A DNA stretch of 64,000 nucleotides from Tenrec ecaudatus (GCF_050624435.1 NC_134541.1:105458805-105522804), one strand, 5' to 3'. Shown: positions 9,324 through 21,345, counted from the stretch's first letter. Translations and numbers: made by a program. The notes: a model not told the origin generated them from the letters alone.

Positions 9324-11463
9324 TATCCATTTATTTCCTTCTCTCAAACACACCCTTGGGACGGATACAGAAATGGAGACACACCATATGAGCTGGTCAA
9401 ATAAGATGCAGTGCGTGAGTATACTTTCACCTGCATTATATGGAAAGGGAGAAGGAAATAAAAAGGCTTTCTTTTTGGAATTACAGTAGTATTAGGACAC
9501 AATACTGCCAAGCCATCTTTGCTTCAAAAATAGCCTAAATCTTACATGCTGAACTGAGAATGTTTTTCCTAATTAGTGCTCAAACTTGTCAGTTCCTCAA
9601 ACTTTTCAACTTAGGATATAACAGAGTTATTTGCGCTTTGGATATGCATCATGCAATTTAAAATATCAAGCTGAGAGGAATATTGATCAAAGGGGAGGGG
9701 GAAAGTGGTGGCATTCAGAACAAAATTGTAAATTCGAATAGAATCCAGATTTCTGGAACCAGGGAGTCTGGATGAACTCTCAAAATTGTTGTCCTGAGCT
9801 CATCTTAAACATCGGACCAAAAATACTTCTTGAAGTTTCCTTGAAACTCAACAAGAGTTTAGCTTAACGAGTACAGGATATCTGCCGTTAGCACCATGCA
9901 TGTTTAACGACCAAATTCACTGCAGGAAGTGGAAAGATTAGATGGGAACTTTGGAGGGCAGGGAACTTTTGTTAATGGGGGAGGCATCACTCAGAGAAAG
10001 AGCATAGAGATGGTCACCTGGTTCAAAGGATGTGTCCATGCTCCTGAGACACATGTGTAGGAACGGTCGCATTCTGAACGTGTAAATCCTACTGCATATA
10101 TTCTCCGCACCAACAGCCCACATAAGACAACAGTATATAGAATCTAAAATCCAGGCCAGACATCCTTATTCTGATATGTGATCCCATCCAACTATTGCTC
10201 CTTTTCTCTAGTGTCTTCTTAATCTTATGTGACTAGTGTTACCCTGGGAAGCCTAACTGTGAGAATTGGGCTGTCACCAGACCAATCAAAATAATGTGTG
10301 CGATTGATGCAAGAATGCAATTTCAAAAATGCATCTTTCACCTGCACCCGGACTCCAAATGACCTAGCCTATGCCCCCCCCGGATAGATATCACTGCACT
10401 TCTCCAAGCCCAGAGTGAAATAAGAATAACAACACTATGCTGGTCTGTGTCGGATGTTAGTGACAACATAAAAACAAAGCCACTAGGCTGTCCTGCAGTT
10501 GGGTTGAAAGTCCTGCTACTGCATGCTGATTGCCACCACTTGGAAGAGGTCTCTCATGGGGGAGTCATGGCACCCTTCTGATAGGAAACGGTGACAGTCC
10601 CACCGCTGGTTTCTCAGACAAAAGGAAGTGAACATCCGCACTTAGGAGGCACCCCGAGGAGCGGATGGAGGAGGAGGAGGAGCTGTTTTGCTTTCTTGAA
10701 AACTGGTTCAGAATTCCCCTCTTAACCTCCTCTGACCTAAGAAAAACCTGCTTGGTCGGGACGCGGAAAAAATAAAAGCCAACGGATGCGTCGGAATCCA
10801 CGGGATGGGCTCATTAGTTCAGGACTTGACAGGTTGCTAAATGGAATGGTAACGGGGAGTGGGGAGCTGCAAACACCCGATAATTAATTACCAAAACATG
10901 CCCTGCCTGGGCTAAAGCGAGGGCACGAAAGTGCTGACAGAACACAATTCACATCCCACTGCTTCCCCTGCCTCCCCCAATTTACAGGAGAAGAGCAAAT
11001 CACCAGGCGTGGCTACACTCCGTTAGCTGCTGGCGAGGAGGGCGCATTCCCACGTAGCCTTGGGGGTATCTGATACAGTTCTACCGCCGAGACTAAAAGG
11101 TGATATTCAAGGCAGAGGGCTAGAGGGGTTAAACTTGGGAGGCTTGAAGCAGCTTTGAATTGTAGTCAATAAAAAGGGGACCAAGTAGTCATTTTGTAAT
11201 TTAACTGGGCTGGTTACACCCAATGAGTCAGACGTTTGTGAACTAAACCATGTAACTAGAAAAATGGCTTAACTCTTGCAGCCTGCATGCCCCGGGCCTG
11301 CTCGTTGCCTGATTCCCGGCATTGGGCTCTCCAAGTCGCTAAAAGCCACCGTGATGACTTAGGTGCTACTGAGAACAACCAAGGCGCTCCCGTTGCAACA
11401 AAGACTACGAAGCAGACCCGCGTGGTTTTCGGTGCCTGGACCACACAGGGCGATGAGGCTGCG
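9324..11463. other. Repeat-poor block, no gene seen
   Basis: About 2.1 kb with no repeat family that I recognise. Short AT-core motifs such as gataattaattacc (near 10879-10892) and ttttgtaatttaac (near 11191) occur in otherwise mixed sequence. This is what a conserved non-coding element can look like, but conservation cannot be judged from one genome. Confidence 0.4.
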
Positions 11464-11700
11464 GTTGTTAGGCTGTTAGGAGCTGTGGAATCCCTTCCAA
11501 CTCCTGGCAAGCTGATGATGTCCAACAGATTAAAATACCTCTCGGTCTCAGGGCGACCTCACAGTCAGTGGCTCTGTGTGCGCCCACAGTGCCAGCCACG
11601 GTGGCAGGCCTTCCTCCTTTACACTGCCCCTCGGTTTGTCAAGCAGGATGCCCTTCTCCAGGGCCTGCTCACTCCGGATGGCAGGATAGCCCAGTGGTGG
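11464..11700 (-). mobile_element. RTE 3' end (diverged)
   Basis: Starts ttgttaggctgttaggagct and later keeps tgccagccacggtggcaggc and gtcaagcaggatgcccttct followed by ccagggcctgctc. These match the RTE 'caagcatgatgtccttctcc' block in reverse. More decayed than the other copies. Confidence 0.6.
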
Positions 11701-12086
11701 AGCTATGGAAAGGGGACACCACCATCACTTTGAGCTCCAAATAAAGGAGGATTCCTGGAAGGAACAAGGGATGTGCCGGATGTCTTCCTTTTTATTTCTC
11801 TAGCTGCAGACGAGTAGCTCATTGCAGAGATGACTATCTCAAAATATGAGTTACCTAATCCCGCAAACCACTGCCCAGGAGGAGCACATTATGCATCTAA
11901 ACTGCCAGGATCTGGCTCACCGTGGTTGGAAACATTTACCCTGTTCTCCATCCACTCACAGTAATGTCCTTCCTTTCTTGGGGGAAGTTGCTCTGTACTG
12001 CTTACTTCAAGGGATATTTGGGATACCGGCATCTCCTGACCATGCACGGCAGCTGCGTTACCCCAGTGACCCACGCTGTGCCCTGG
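11701..12086. other. No recognisable feature
   Basis: No repeat or gene assigned. A 131-residue frame begins at 11846 but crosses into the LTR-like sequence. Confidence 0.4.
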
Positions 12087-12650
12087 TGTATTGGACTGGG
12101 TCCTCTAGAGAAACTAAACCAGCGAAGCTTGTGTGTGTTGTAGACAGAAAGAGTGTCCTATCAGCAATTGACCGCACAGGTGCAGAAGCAGGCAAGTCCA
12201 GTTCAGTTCACATCAGGTTGCTCCTAACTCATGGAAACTGATGAACAGGAAGCAGAGACAGCTGGGAGCACAGGCTGGTGGATGCACAGGTCCAGAGTCA
12301 GCCAAAGGAATCCACCATCAGTAGTTTGCTGATGGCTCCCGGGGCAGGACACCAAGGAGGGGTCCTCTGTCTGTGAGGCGATTGATAGGTTGGGTTCTAC
12401 CCCTGCTCTAATCCAGGAGTGTCTAGATGCATCACATCTGAGGAACATACCCAGTAAGGGCACGATTTGGACTCTGTGTGAAGGAATCCTGTGGCTGGGT
12501 TGGCAGGCTCCTTCCTTCCGCTTGCTTCCTGCAGTCCACGGAGCTGACAGGCCCTCGCCATCTCCCTTCCACTGCTCACAGCCACAAGCCTGGAGGCACC
12601 CTAGCCCGTGCTACTCTCACCCAGGCTGCCTCCCTCCCCCATGGTAGGTG
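12087..12650. mobile_element. Probable LTR, second family
   Basis: Opens with TGTATTGGACTGGGTCCTCT then agagaaactaaaccagcgaa, closely parallel to the start of the 6059-6568 LTR (TGTGTTAGTCTGGGTAGACT, agagaaac). The body differs. The 3' end is not defined and no target duplication was found, so the end coordinate is a guess. Confidence 0.4.
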
Positions 12651-12739
12651 AGCTTCAGATGGACACAGAGCAACGAGGAGGACCTAGTGCTGTCCTCCCA
12701 GAAACCAGCTAGTAAGATCCCTCTGGGTCCCAACAGGGC

Positions 12740-12957
12740 TTGCCGACAGGGCCAGAAGATGAGCCTCCCACTGGGAAAAACAAAGAGACAAACCCGAAAC
12801 CACTCCACTATCCTCAACAAGACAGATGGACACATCGGCTCCAACAATGGGCTCAGGCGTTATGAGGATGGCACAAGACCGGGCAGAGTTTCATTCTGTT
12901 GTGCACACGGTTGGTCGGTATGGGTCAAACTGACTCAGTGGCACCCAACAACAACAA
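12740..12957 (+). mobile_element. RTE 3' end (short)
   Basis: Contains ctcaacaagacagatggaca, ggctccaacaatgggctcag, gcacaagaccgggcagagtt and a tail ending in (CAA)n at about 12945-12957. RTE elements typically end in such short tandem units instead of poly(A). Confidence 0.75.
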
Positions 12958-12960
12958 CAA

Positions 12961-13137
12961 GATCCTCAAATCAATTCCAATTCATAGGTTGCCTTCTACG
13001 AGAGCGTCCACCTGCATCCGAGGGTTTCTCAAGGCGGAAATGCATCTAGAAGCAGACTGAATCATTTTTCTTCCATGGGGTCCAACTTCCAACCTCTTGG
13101 ATGGCCATCCAGTACGTAAGCCTCTGCACCATCAAGT
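12961..13137 (-). mobile_element. AfroSINE (diverged)
   Basis: Antisense: cctcaaatcaattccaattc, gcatctagaagcagactgaa, tccaacttccaacctcttgg, gcctctgcaccatcaag. It starts directly after the (CAA)n tail of the RTE copy. Confidence 0.5.
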
Positions 13138-14799
13138 CAGAAGGCACACTGGCACGCACTGTGGTTTCACCAACCAGGAAGGTGATGCAGTCTGGGTAGT
13201 GGGTTGGCTCTGAATCTGAGCCCTCTGCCTATCAGGCCAGGAGACCAGCCCTTGTGGAGTCACGCTGATGGCCTGGCTAGCACCCTGAGAACAGACCTGG
13301 AACCTTCCTGTCTCTTCCTGGAAGCTTGCTAGGGGTGGCTGAGGACACTGTTGTTGCCCTGATGGAAGGGCTACCTGCAGGTGGCGTCATTGTCTCCTGC
13401 CTACTTCCTCCCCCTGCTCTGTCATGGCAGAGAGCATTGGGCAGTTCAGTGGCAGCATTCTCCTTTTGCCTTGCTCTCCCTGTGACAGCCTGTGCAATGA
13501 TGGAGAGGAGATATGCAAAGATAATTAAGATGCACTCCTCCGAAGTGAAAGCTCCTACAATCTGGCAGGAGGCCCTGATGTTTCAATGTGTTGTCAGATT
13601 TGAAAGTTAATATAAGACACCCAAGAAGAGGCTGGCGTGCTTCAGATGCGGGGGAGTGCTCTCCTGCCCCATGCACGCTTTCTCCAGCAACTTGGCCATG
13701 CTGCTCCTGGTCACGTTCACCTTGCAGTGGTCACTGTTGCTGGCTGCCCATGGTGGAGTCCACTGAAACCCAGGGTGACCCCTTGCATGTCTGAGTAGAA
13801 ATGGACCTGGGATCATTTGGAAACAGATGCCAGTCTTGTCTTTCCAGGTAGTTTGGGATGTGTTTGAGCAGCTCAACTTTATGGCAAAGTCAAGAGCTTA
13901 ACGGCGTCCATGTTCAGGGACCCAGGGGTCCCTTCTGTGTTTAGGTGGCAATCATTATGTCATCATTGTCCAGGCACAGTCCCCTCTGAAGCTGCCTTTT
14001 CAGGGAGCCTTATGCAGGCATTCTTAAGACCCTCCCAACTTCCTCGTTTCTGATTCAAGTAGAGGTTGAAAGAAGGGGACCAAGGAGTTCCTGAATGTAG
14101 GAGTAGAAAAAAAAAATGAAGTCCATGTGTCAGAGATGTTGTGTGTTGCCAGCACCATGCTGGATTCTTTTCTGAGACACCCAAATGATCCCTTTGGCGA
14201 TGCCCAGCTCGTTGGCAGGAATTATGTTCCCCTTTCAGAGGAAAGAATTCAGACAAAAGGAGGGGGGAAAAATCTACCAACAACAATAGCCTTGAACTGG
14301 GCCTCTCTTGCTGAATGGCTAAGCTTCAAGTACCCTTCAAGTCTAATGCCATCTCTGCCAGGAAGTCACCCTCCTGCCTCCCACCGGGAGCCTCTACTCC
14401 CTCTTCTGGATGCCCTGGTTCCTCACGGCAGTTCCTGTGTGTTTCCTTAATTCTCTCTGCCTCGAACTATAATTGTGTGTGTGTTTATGTGTGCATAATT
14501 ATGTAAGTAACATACCAACAGCAACAAGGTACTGCTCCTAGGGTTCCATTTCACAAATCCATCAAAATGTGCTGAGTTATGGCCCTGAGATCAGTGAATA
14601 GCTGCAGACACGCTCTCTCCACAGCACATTGTTCTTGCTCTGGTCGGATTGCCTTCAAATAAACATCCAGACAAAACAGTGACTTCTAGGGCATCTGCTA
14701 GGAAAATTAAATTCAAGGCTCAGAGGTCAGGTCTGGAGGTTCTGGAGACTTTCATGGTGGGACTAACGGGGTCCCACTAATTGTCTCTCCGTGTGTCAC
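13138..14799. other. No recognisable gene
   Basis: Several frames of 90-107 residues overlap on both strands without a domain. One frame near 13650-13760 is rich in leucine and valine but has no start context or homology I recognise. A TG-rich patch lies at 14474-14492. Confidence 0.4.
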
Positions 14800-15118
14800 A
14801 CTGCGATGACTTCAGTGTTGTTGTGATGCTGAAAGCAATGTCACTGGTGTTTCAAATACCAGGGCCACCCAAAGTGAACAGGTTACAGCAGAGCTTCCAG
14901 GCTAAGAAAGGACTGCAAAGAAGGAACAGGCTGGCCACTTCGGTAGCCACGGGCAACTTTATGGGTTGCATGGGAACACTTTCAGATACTGAAAAGCTCA
15001 TTGGTAAAAGTACAATATTATCCATGAAGTGGATGGCGCAGGAATGGACAGTGTTTCCTTTGATTGCTCTGAGTTGGAAAAGGACCAACGGTTCGATGGC
15101 CCCTAACAGCCACCGTGA
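14800..15118 (+). mobile_element. RTE-derived composite element (5' region joined to 3' tail)
   Basis: The first part reads tttcaaataccagggccacc, gtgaacaggttacagcagag, cttccaggctaagaaagg, which resembles the 5' region of afrotherian RTE. After about 15030 it becomes the RTE 3' tail: tggatggcgcaggaatggac, then caacggttcgatggccccta and acagccacc. The whole reverse-transcriptase region is absent, so this is a short non-autonomous derivative. Confidence 0.65.
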
Positions 15119-15439
15119 CTAAAAGGGACATCTCTTGGTAGATTTTCTCAAAGAAAATAGGGCTTGCTCTGGAGAAAGACTAAGGAACTTGAACACTCTC
15201 TTGGTGAAAAAACATCCAGGGGATTTGTGCTGAGGAATGAGGTTTTTCACCATGACAACACATCTGCCCATCCTGTGAAGGGAGTGAGAGGCGTCCTCCA
15301 AGAATTGCATTAGATACCGGACCCCCTCACCTCCCAACTCCGGTCTCGCCCCATTATGACTTACTGTTCTCCAAGCTCACGGAACATTTCCACGGGACAC
15401 GACTTGAGTGCCTTGAGGCTGTCAACTGCTCCTTCGATG
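15119..15439. other. No recognisable feature
   Basis: No gene or repeat assigned. Confidence 0.4.
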
Positions 15440-15943
15440 ATGTGTGAGTCTAATAGCTACACAAGACCTCTTTAAAGGGTGGGAAGGCAAGGATGTTACT
15501 TTGAGGATTAAAGTGTAGCTGATATTTTTGCAATTGCACTTGAAAGTTCGACCTTGAGTCAGGAAAACCAAAGAAGAACGGATGCGTTCGGATCGTGGAC
15601 TGGTGGAGAATATTGAGAGTGACACAGAAGGTCCAAAGAACCAACAAAGCTGTCTTGGAAGAAGCACACCCAGAGTGCTCCTGAGAGGTGGGGTGCTTAG
15701 ATCTCGTCTCCTGGACTTTGGACATGTTGCCAGGAGAGACCAGGCCCTGAAGAAGGACATCATGCTTGGTAAAGTAGAGGGCAGTGAGAAAGAGGAAAGC
15801 CGTCAACAAGATGGATTGACACAGTGGCTGCATTCCTGGGCTCAAGCACAGGAACACGTGTGAGAGTGGTGCAGCCAAGGCAGAGTTTTGTTCTGCTGTG
15901 TGCAGGGTGGGTGAGTCAGAACTGACTTGATGACATAACAACC
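15440..15943 (+). mobile_element. RTE 3' end
   Basis: Long copy: gctacacaagacctctttaa, tactttgaggattaaagtg, gaaaaccaaagaagaacgga, cttggaagaagcacacccag, gaaggacatcatgcttggta, agatggattgacacagtggc, tail gagtcagaactgacttgatg. Reverse-transcriptase C-terminus and tail, broken by stops. The minus strand carries a 170-residue open frame across it, discussed as a shadow. Confidence 0.85.
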
Positions 15944-18058
15944 CTGAGAAGCCAAATAGCACCGAATTCTCCAGGGAAGGGTGAGCGGGAGGGAAACACC
16001 ACGCTCAGAAGTGTTGAAGACCTACTAGGAGGACTTGCTGGGAAACAGCAGCTTCGTATTTGGACATGTGTGTTCATGAAAGTCTGGAGGACTTTGTGGC
16101 AGTATTTTGACTGACCCTTGAAGGTTTCGTCTTTGAAAATTACCGAGTATTGTCTGCCGGAGGCGAAGACGAGGGACAAGCGATGTGTGTTTTCCTCAAA
16201 CTCAGAAAAACCAGCCCTCTCCAACCTCCACATAGGTATCTACCTTCCACCGTGAGCTGACCGAAAGGAATCTAAGTGCTTCAGGTCTTGGCCTGTGGCA
16301 GGAAAGCGTTTGTTCCTGCCCTCAGGGGACTTTCTGTTAGTCATTCGTTCAGCAAGGGATCACTGTGCTCTTGGCAGATATTGGAGGATGGGGCTGTTGG
16401 GTACATGGAACAGGTTCACTCGATACCTTGGTCTTACAGGCTAGTGTGAAATAGCAAGCATGGAAATCAATAATTTTATGAGATTTCCAAATGTCAGCAG
16501 GTCCCATGGACCAATAAACTGGGGTGTCACATGGGATCATAAACAAATGAAGGGGTCGGATGGAAATGTCCTTAGATTGGGTGGTCAGAGGGAGGGCTTC
16601 TCTGAGGACATGGCACATAGGCTGTGGGAGTCCAGTTCACCCTCTTGTGCTTCTTCATCAGTATGGAGATGATGATGAAGTACCAAGAAGCACTCGTAGA
16701 CTGCTGCGTCCCCAAGCCATAATGAGAACCCAGAGAGCAAGCTGGCACATCACCCACAGTGGAGAGAAGCCAGGACCTGCTGACACGCCAGGTGAAAACC
16801 AAGCCACCCAATGGAACTCACCTAGGACAGCCAACACTCGGCCTACCTGAGATGCACGACAAACGCACACCTCGTGTGAGTCCCAGCAGACTTCTTCCTT
16901 GCAGTGATCGCTGACCGGTGGGTATGCTGCTTCTGGCAGTGGAGGGGGAGGTGCCGTGTGCACAGCAGGCATGGGTGAACCTGTGAGAAAATGTGCTGGA
17001 GGGAGGGCAGAGACCATTCTAGGTCCGGGGAAAGAAAGGGCAGATGGGGAGCTGACCCTCTTGGAGGTCTTCTCCATACCTGCCATCTATAAGGGAGACC
17101 TGGGTCCAATGCTCAGCCAGCGCACTGTCAGCATGGTCACCTACCCCCTTTCAGCGGAGACCGTGCATTGCCTTTGCGGCTGGACAGCTCTCGGTGGAGT
17201 CTCCAGAGGATGGCAGGTGAGGTGGGAAGGCATGGTGGCCTGCTTTTGAACACCAGCCCGTGGAGACCCTAAGAACCTCAAGTCTCACTGCAACTGACAG
17301 GAAGTGGCACGGGACTAACTCTTGACACCAGCTAATGTCCTCACCAGCCTTTCCACACAAAGTACCCAGGCAGGGGAAATGCTCTACCGAGTAAATAGGA
17401 TAGGGTTGCCGCCTTTGGAAAGAGGTATCTGATTCTCACCCCTCTTTTTGTTGTTGTGGCCTGGGGTAAGAAGGAAGGAGGCCGTATCTCCTTGGGCAAT
17501 TTTCTGCCAGGCTTTTCCTGGAACTGATGAGCATGCCACCCGGGATCACCCAGGCTTATTAAAACAGCCACTTATAAATGGATAAATAAAAAAAAGGAAG
17601 GAAGTGCCATCGCATCTCAAAGACAAACGACCTAATTTTGTTAGCGGATCATGTTGTAAGGTCAGCCTTATTCTCCAGGATCTCGGTGAGCATTACCATT
17701 CATGAAACTTTATTGGTTCTTTGACATCGACAGAAGCTCCGCTGCTTTCCCCATCCGTGAGTCATAGGGCCAAAGGGCTCCCTGCATCTCCACATCAGAA
17801 CTACAGTCCCGCCTCACTGCCCCTTCAGGAACAGCTCCCTGGGGGGGTCGGGGTGGTGGTTCTCCCACCTTGTAGCTCTCTCATTTCAGAGTCCCTTTGG
17901 TGGGGTCTTATCCCCCCCCTGCCCCCCCGCCCCCCCGATAATGGCCCAACAGTCTATTTTAGAAGCACAAAGTGCTCTCTTACTTTCCGTCATCCGTGGA
18001 AATGCTTGGATAAAGGTCTGGTGTTAGACAACACCACTCTCTAAGCAAGACAAGACCC
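15944..18058. other. Repeat-poor stretch, no gene seen; C-runs at its end
   Basis: About 2.1 kb without a repeat family that I recognise and without a convincing exon. Overlapping frames up to 142 residues exist on both strands, as expected in G/C-richer DNA. An A-run lies at 17588-17596 and a triple C-run at 17912-17936. Confidence 0.4.
17912..17936 (-). other. G-quadruplex candidate (minus strand)
   Basis: Three cytosine runs of 8, 7 and 7 bases separated by TG and G. The minus strand therefore has three long guanine runs able to supply four G-triplets. Confidence 0.6.
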
Positions 18059-18185
18059 ACTGTTGTTATTGTTGTTGCTGTTGTTGTTAGGCAGTGCCAA
18101 CTCATAACAACTCCACGCGCAACAGAAGGCAGCAGTGCCTGCACGGATGCCCTCCTCAAGCTCCACTAGGTTGTCCCATTTGCTG
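18059..18185 (-). mobile_element. RTE 3' tail with (GTT)n
   Basis: Starts with repeated GTT (18059-18088), then taggcagtgccaactcataa, caacagaaggcagcagtgcc. This is the reverse complement of the RTE tail and its (AAC)n end. Truncated after about 125 bp. Confidence 0.6.
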
Positions 18186-18451
18186 CCGACACAGAAGTGG
18201 GGTCATGAGACCAGTCATCCACCAAGCAGAGTTAACCAGAGCCAGTTTAGACCAGCGCCAGGTACCTCGATCTAAAGTTACACACTTACTCATCTGGGAC
18301 TCTCCAAAGGCACACAAACATCTCCACAGGATCAACAAGATCCCTCGCACTTGCTGCAAACTAATAACCAGGGCCCGCAGCCAAGCACACAATGACCTCC
18401 ACTTCGATCCACCCCACCTTTGCTTGGCCGACACCTTTCCCGAACCTGTTG

Positions 18452-18798
18452 AAAGTACCGTGAAGAATTACCAGAAGAACAAACAAACCGCATCTCGGAA
18501 GACGTGCAACCCAGAACGCTCCTTAGAAGCGGGAGTGGTGCGATGTTAGCCCCGGGGGTTCAGCCACGTGGTCAGGAGGGGCCACTCCCAGGAAGGCGAT
18601 GCCAGGCCCGGTAAAGTAGCGGGTCAGGGGCAAGAGGGAAGACCCTCAGGGAGACGGATTGCCACAGTGCCCCTGCCAAGGGGCTCCCACCGAACAGCAC
18701 TTGGGAGCAGGGACAGGAGCAAGTCGCATTTCCTGTTTCTGTACAAGGTGCTGCTGTGACTCTTAGCCGACCCAGGGGCGCCTGACAACCGCAGCAAA
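18452..18798 (+). mobile_element. RTE 3' end
   Basis: Contains agaacgctccttagaagcgg, cacgtggtcaggaggggcca, ggcccggtaaagtagcgggt, gagacggattgccacagtgc and a tail with cctgacaaccgcagcaaaac. Many CpG-containing sites are retained compared with the other copies. Confidence 0.7.
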
Positions 18799-19778
18799 AC
18801 ATACACAGAGAGTATGTGCTGGTTCAAGAACGGGCACGTGGTGGCCCCGTGATCAGAGGGGTCCAAAAAGCAAGGTAAGGGGTTTTACTTCTTCGCAGAT
18901 AAAATATGCTGCCGGAACAACCTCCTGTCTTAGACATTTCCCTGCTGAGCGTATTCAAATCGTGAACATTCAGTCATGCATTTTTTAAGCAGAAACCGTG
19001 CCCTCCCCACACCCCACACCCACAGCCAAAAAAAAAAGAAAAGAAAAAAACACCCCAAACTACTTGAAATGGACACATGGATGGGTCTCCGTTCTAGAAG
19101 TTCTATGCTTGCAGGTGAGCCCAGGGGAGGTGGGAGACTCCACGAGCTGATGTCCTGCCCACCTTTGCCCCCAAAGGGGCCACGGCACTCCTTCACAGTC
19201 AAAGTCAGCAGCCCTCCCCAGCCTCCACAGGCGTTGCGAGAGAGCAAAATTAGCTCTGGGAATGTGGGTGGACAGCTCGCAGGACAGGCTCCTGGTAAGA
19301 CTCGCCTCATTTGCCTGAGGTGAGGTGGCTTGGGGAAATCAGCAAGAACCCTGGAATGACTCTCTCCTCTCCCACCCAGCCTCCTCGGTGTGGGGTGTTT
19401 CCTGAAAGCACACCCACAAAAGAAGACCTGGAGGACCGGTTACCAGTGATAACACCTTGCCTTGCCTTTTGGCTCTTTGTGAGAGAGGCTGCATCAAAGG
19501 AACAGCTGTCACATCCCCTCCAAAAAAATGTATTGGGGCTTCCTAAAGTCTCGGGTATGCAAAAATAAAACTGTGTATCTGCTCTCAATCTCATGGGGGT
19601 GGTGGTGTGGGGGGTGGAATTCTCAACAGAGCCCAGATATCCTGGTCAGAACATTAGAAAACAACCATCCTTTCAATTATATTTTAAAGAAGTCTGTAAT
19701 GATACTTAATAGTTTCATGAGGGATGAAGGGACTAATGCATTAATGTAGAAGATGATGACAAAGGCAAGGCAAGGCAA
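18799..19778. other. No recognisable feature
   Basis: An A-rich run at 19028-19050 and overlapping frames up to 126 residues. No gene supported. Confidence 0.4.
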
Positions 19779-19816
19779 GATGGATGGATGGATGGATGGA
19801 TGGATGGATGGATGGA
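19779..19816. repeat. (GATG)n microsatellite
   Basis: Nine perfect GATG units followed by a variant (gacg). Confidence 0.97.
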
Positions 19817-19915
19817 CGGGAGAAAGGGAAGAATGGGGAGAAGTAAAGAAGAAAGGAGGGAAGGAAGGAATGAAAAGGAGGGAGGATGGGAGGAAAAAAG
19901 GAAGTAAGGAATCTG
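19817..19915. repeat. Polypurine tract
   Basis: Almost only G and A on the plus strand for about 100 bases, directly after the GATG array (GGAAG, GGAGG and AAAGG motifs). Confidence 0.85.
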
Positions 19916-21223
19916 AGCTGGCATTCTATCTCCTCGCACCCTTAACTCACCTACCTATTTCTTTAGAATGCACATTCAAAGTAATCCCCATGACTCAACA
20001 GATTGGCAAAGCTTTATTTCAAAGAAAGAAACATCTCTCTGCACCCAAGCTCTTCCAATTAGTTGTGGGACTTTTATGGAGCTTAACTGACAAGAACTCT
20101 GCTTGGCTACTTTTCATAAAAATGGAAACTTGCAAAGGTGCAAATTGGTCATCTCGAGAGTCCTGGTAAATATTTTAATATTTCAGTTGGGTGGGAGGCT
20201 CCTGGTCCTGTGTTGTGCTATGCCTCCCCGCAGCGTGCTAATTTGCTACCTACATTCTTTTGGCTATATCATGTATTACGTAATTCAACAACAAGAAAGA
20301 CAGCCCAACCATGAAGTGAAGCAAAGGTATTAATAATACAATCAGAAAACCAAGATATCTAGAGAGTGGGATGGAAGGTGGAAAAGCCCCAAATGTTCTA
20401 GAAAAACAGCATGCGGTCTTGAGATCTGCACGCCGTCTTGAAGACCACTGTGTTCTTTCTACACTCATATGTCTCCACTGCTTAATTTTCTCTTCGATAG
20501 TTTGCATATTGCAAGAGGAATTGTGTGACTTCTAATATCCCACTGAACAGCAGCTTAATTAAAAAGAGAGTTTGCAAAAACACAGGCTGTGTGTCTCCCA
20601 GCTAATTGAAATTGCTACAAAGGCCCAGAAAAAGACAAGCTCAATATCGTGCAAATACCAGCAGGGTCGGCAGTTCCGTGTTCTCAGATACCCTCCCTGT
20701 CTGCCTGATTAAAATTTCACTTGGCCTTTTCCGTCCATAATAAAAGAAACCTATTTGTGCCCAGAGCTGTTCATTCAGCAGGCAGCAGGCGCATGTTAAA
20801 TTTCAGGGCGTGTATCGGGTCGGTTGATGTTTCCGTGGAGACCTGGTGGGAAGTGCCACCCCCGGCCTCTTCTGTGGCAACAGAGTCCATGGGATTACTG
20901 GTGGTGTGTGGGACACTCATTTTCAGACTGTTGTGCAGCAGCACGGAAAATGATGGCGACACTGTTCACGGTTGTTCTCTTTCATTCCCTTAGTAAAAGA
21001 GGGGCACACGATGGCATGGGAGTCAGTAATGAGCGCTCGATGGGTCTCTCGATTCCCAGTACAAATTCACCGGCAAATTGAGGAGAACTCGGAGAAAAAA
21101 GGAGTGGGGCGCTCTGGTATATCTTTTCAGAGGCTCTGCAGAAGTCTGTTTAGAGAGTACCGGGAGGCTGCAAGCCAATCCAGTCATCATCGCAATGGTG
21201 GTGTTGCAGCAAAGGGCCATTCA
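19916..21223. other. Repeat-poor block; candidate conserved non-coding DNA
   Basis: No interspersed repeat recognised. The stretches 20160-20340 and 20510-20760 are AT-rich and carry motifs such as attacgtaattc, gcttaattaaaa and gctaattgaaattg. A 13-bp match to the RTE-derived composite (aaataccagcagg near 20655) may be chance. No exon called. Confidence 0.4.
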
Positions 21224-21345
21224 ATTGGCACATTCAACGTGCACCACAGAATGAAACTCGGCCCCATCCTGCCCCATCCTCACAGTCGATGTTTGAACGT
21301 ATTGCTGCAGCCATGTGTCCGTCCATCTTGTCGAAGGCCTTCCTC
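21224..21345 (-). mobile_element. RTE 3' fragment
   Basis: Contains cagaatgaaactcggcccca, a small local repeat of gccccatcct, tattgctgcagccatgtgtc and atcttgtcgaaggccttcc, all from the RTE 3' region in reverse. Confidence 0.6.

Noticed and set aside
13650..13760. Hydrophobic frame resembling a membrane segment
   Set aside because: Short, no start codon context, no neighbouring exon and no family recognised.
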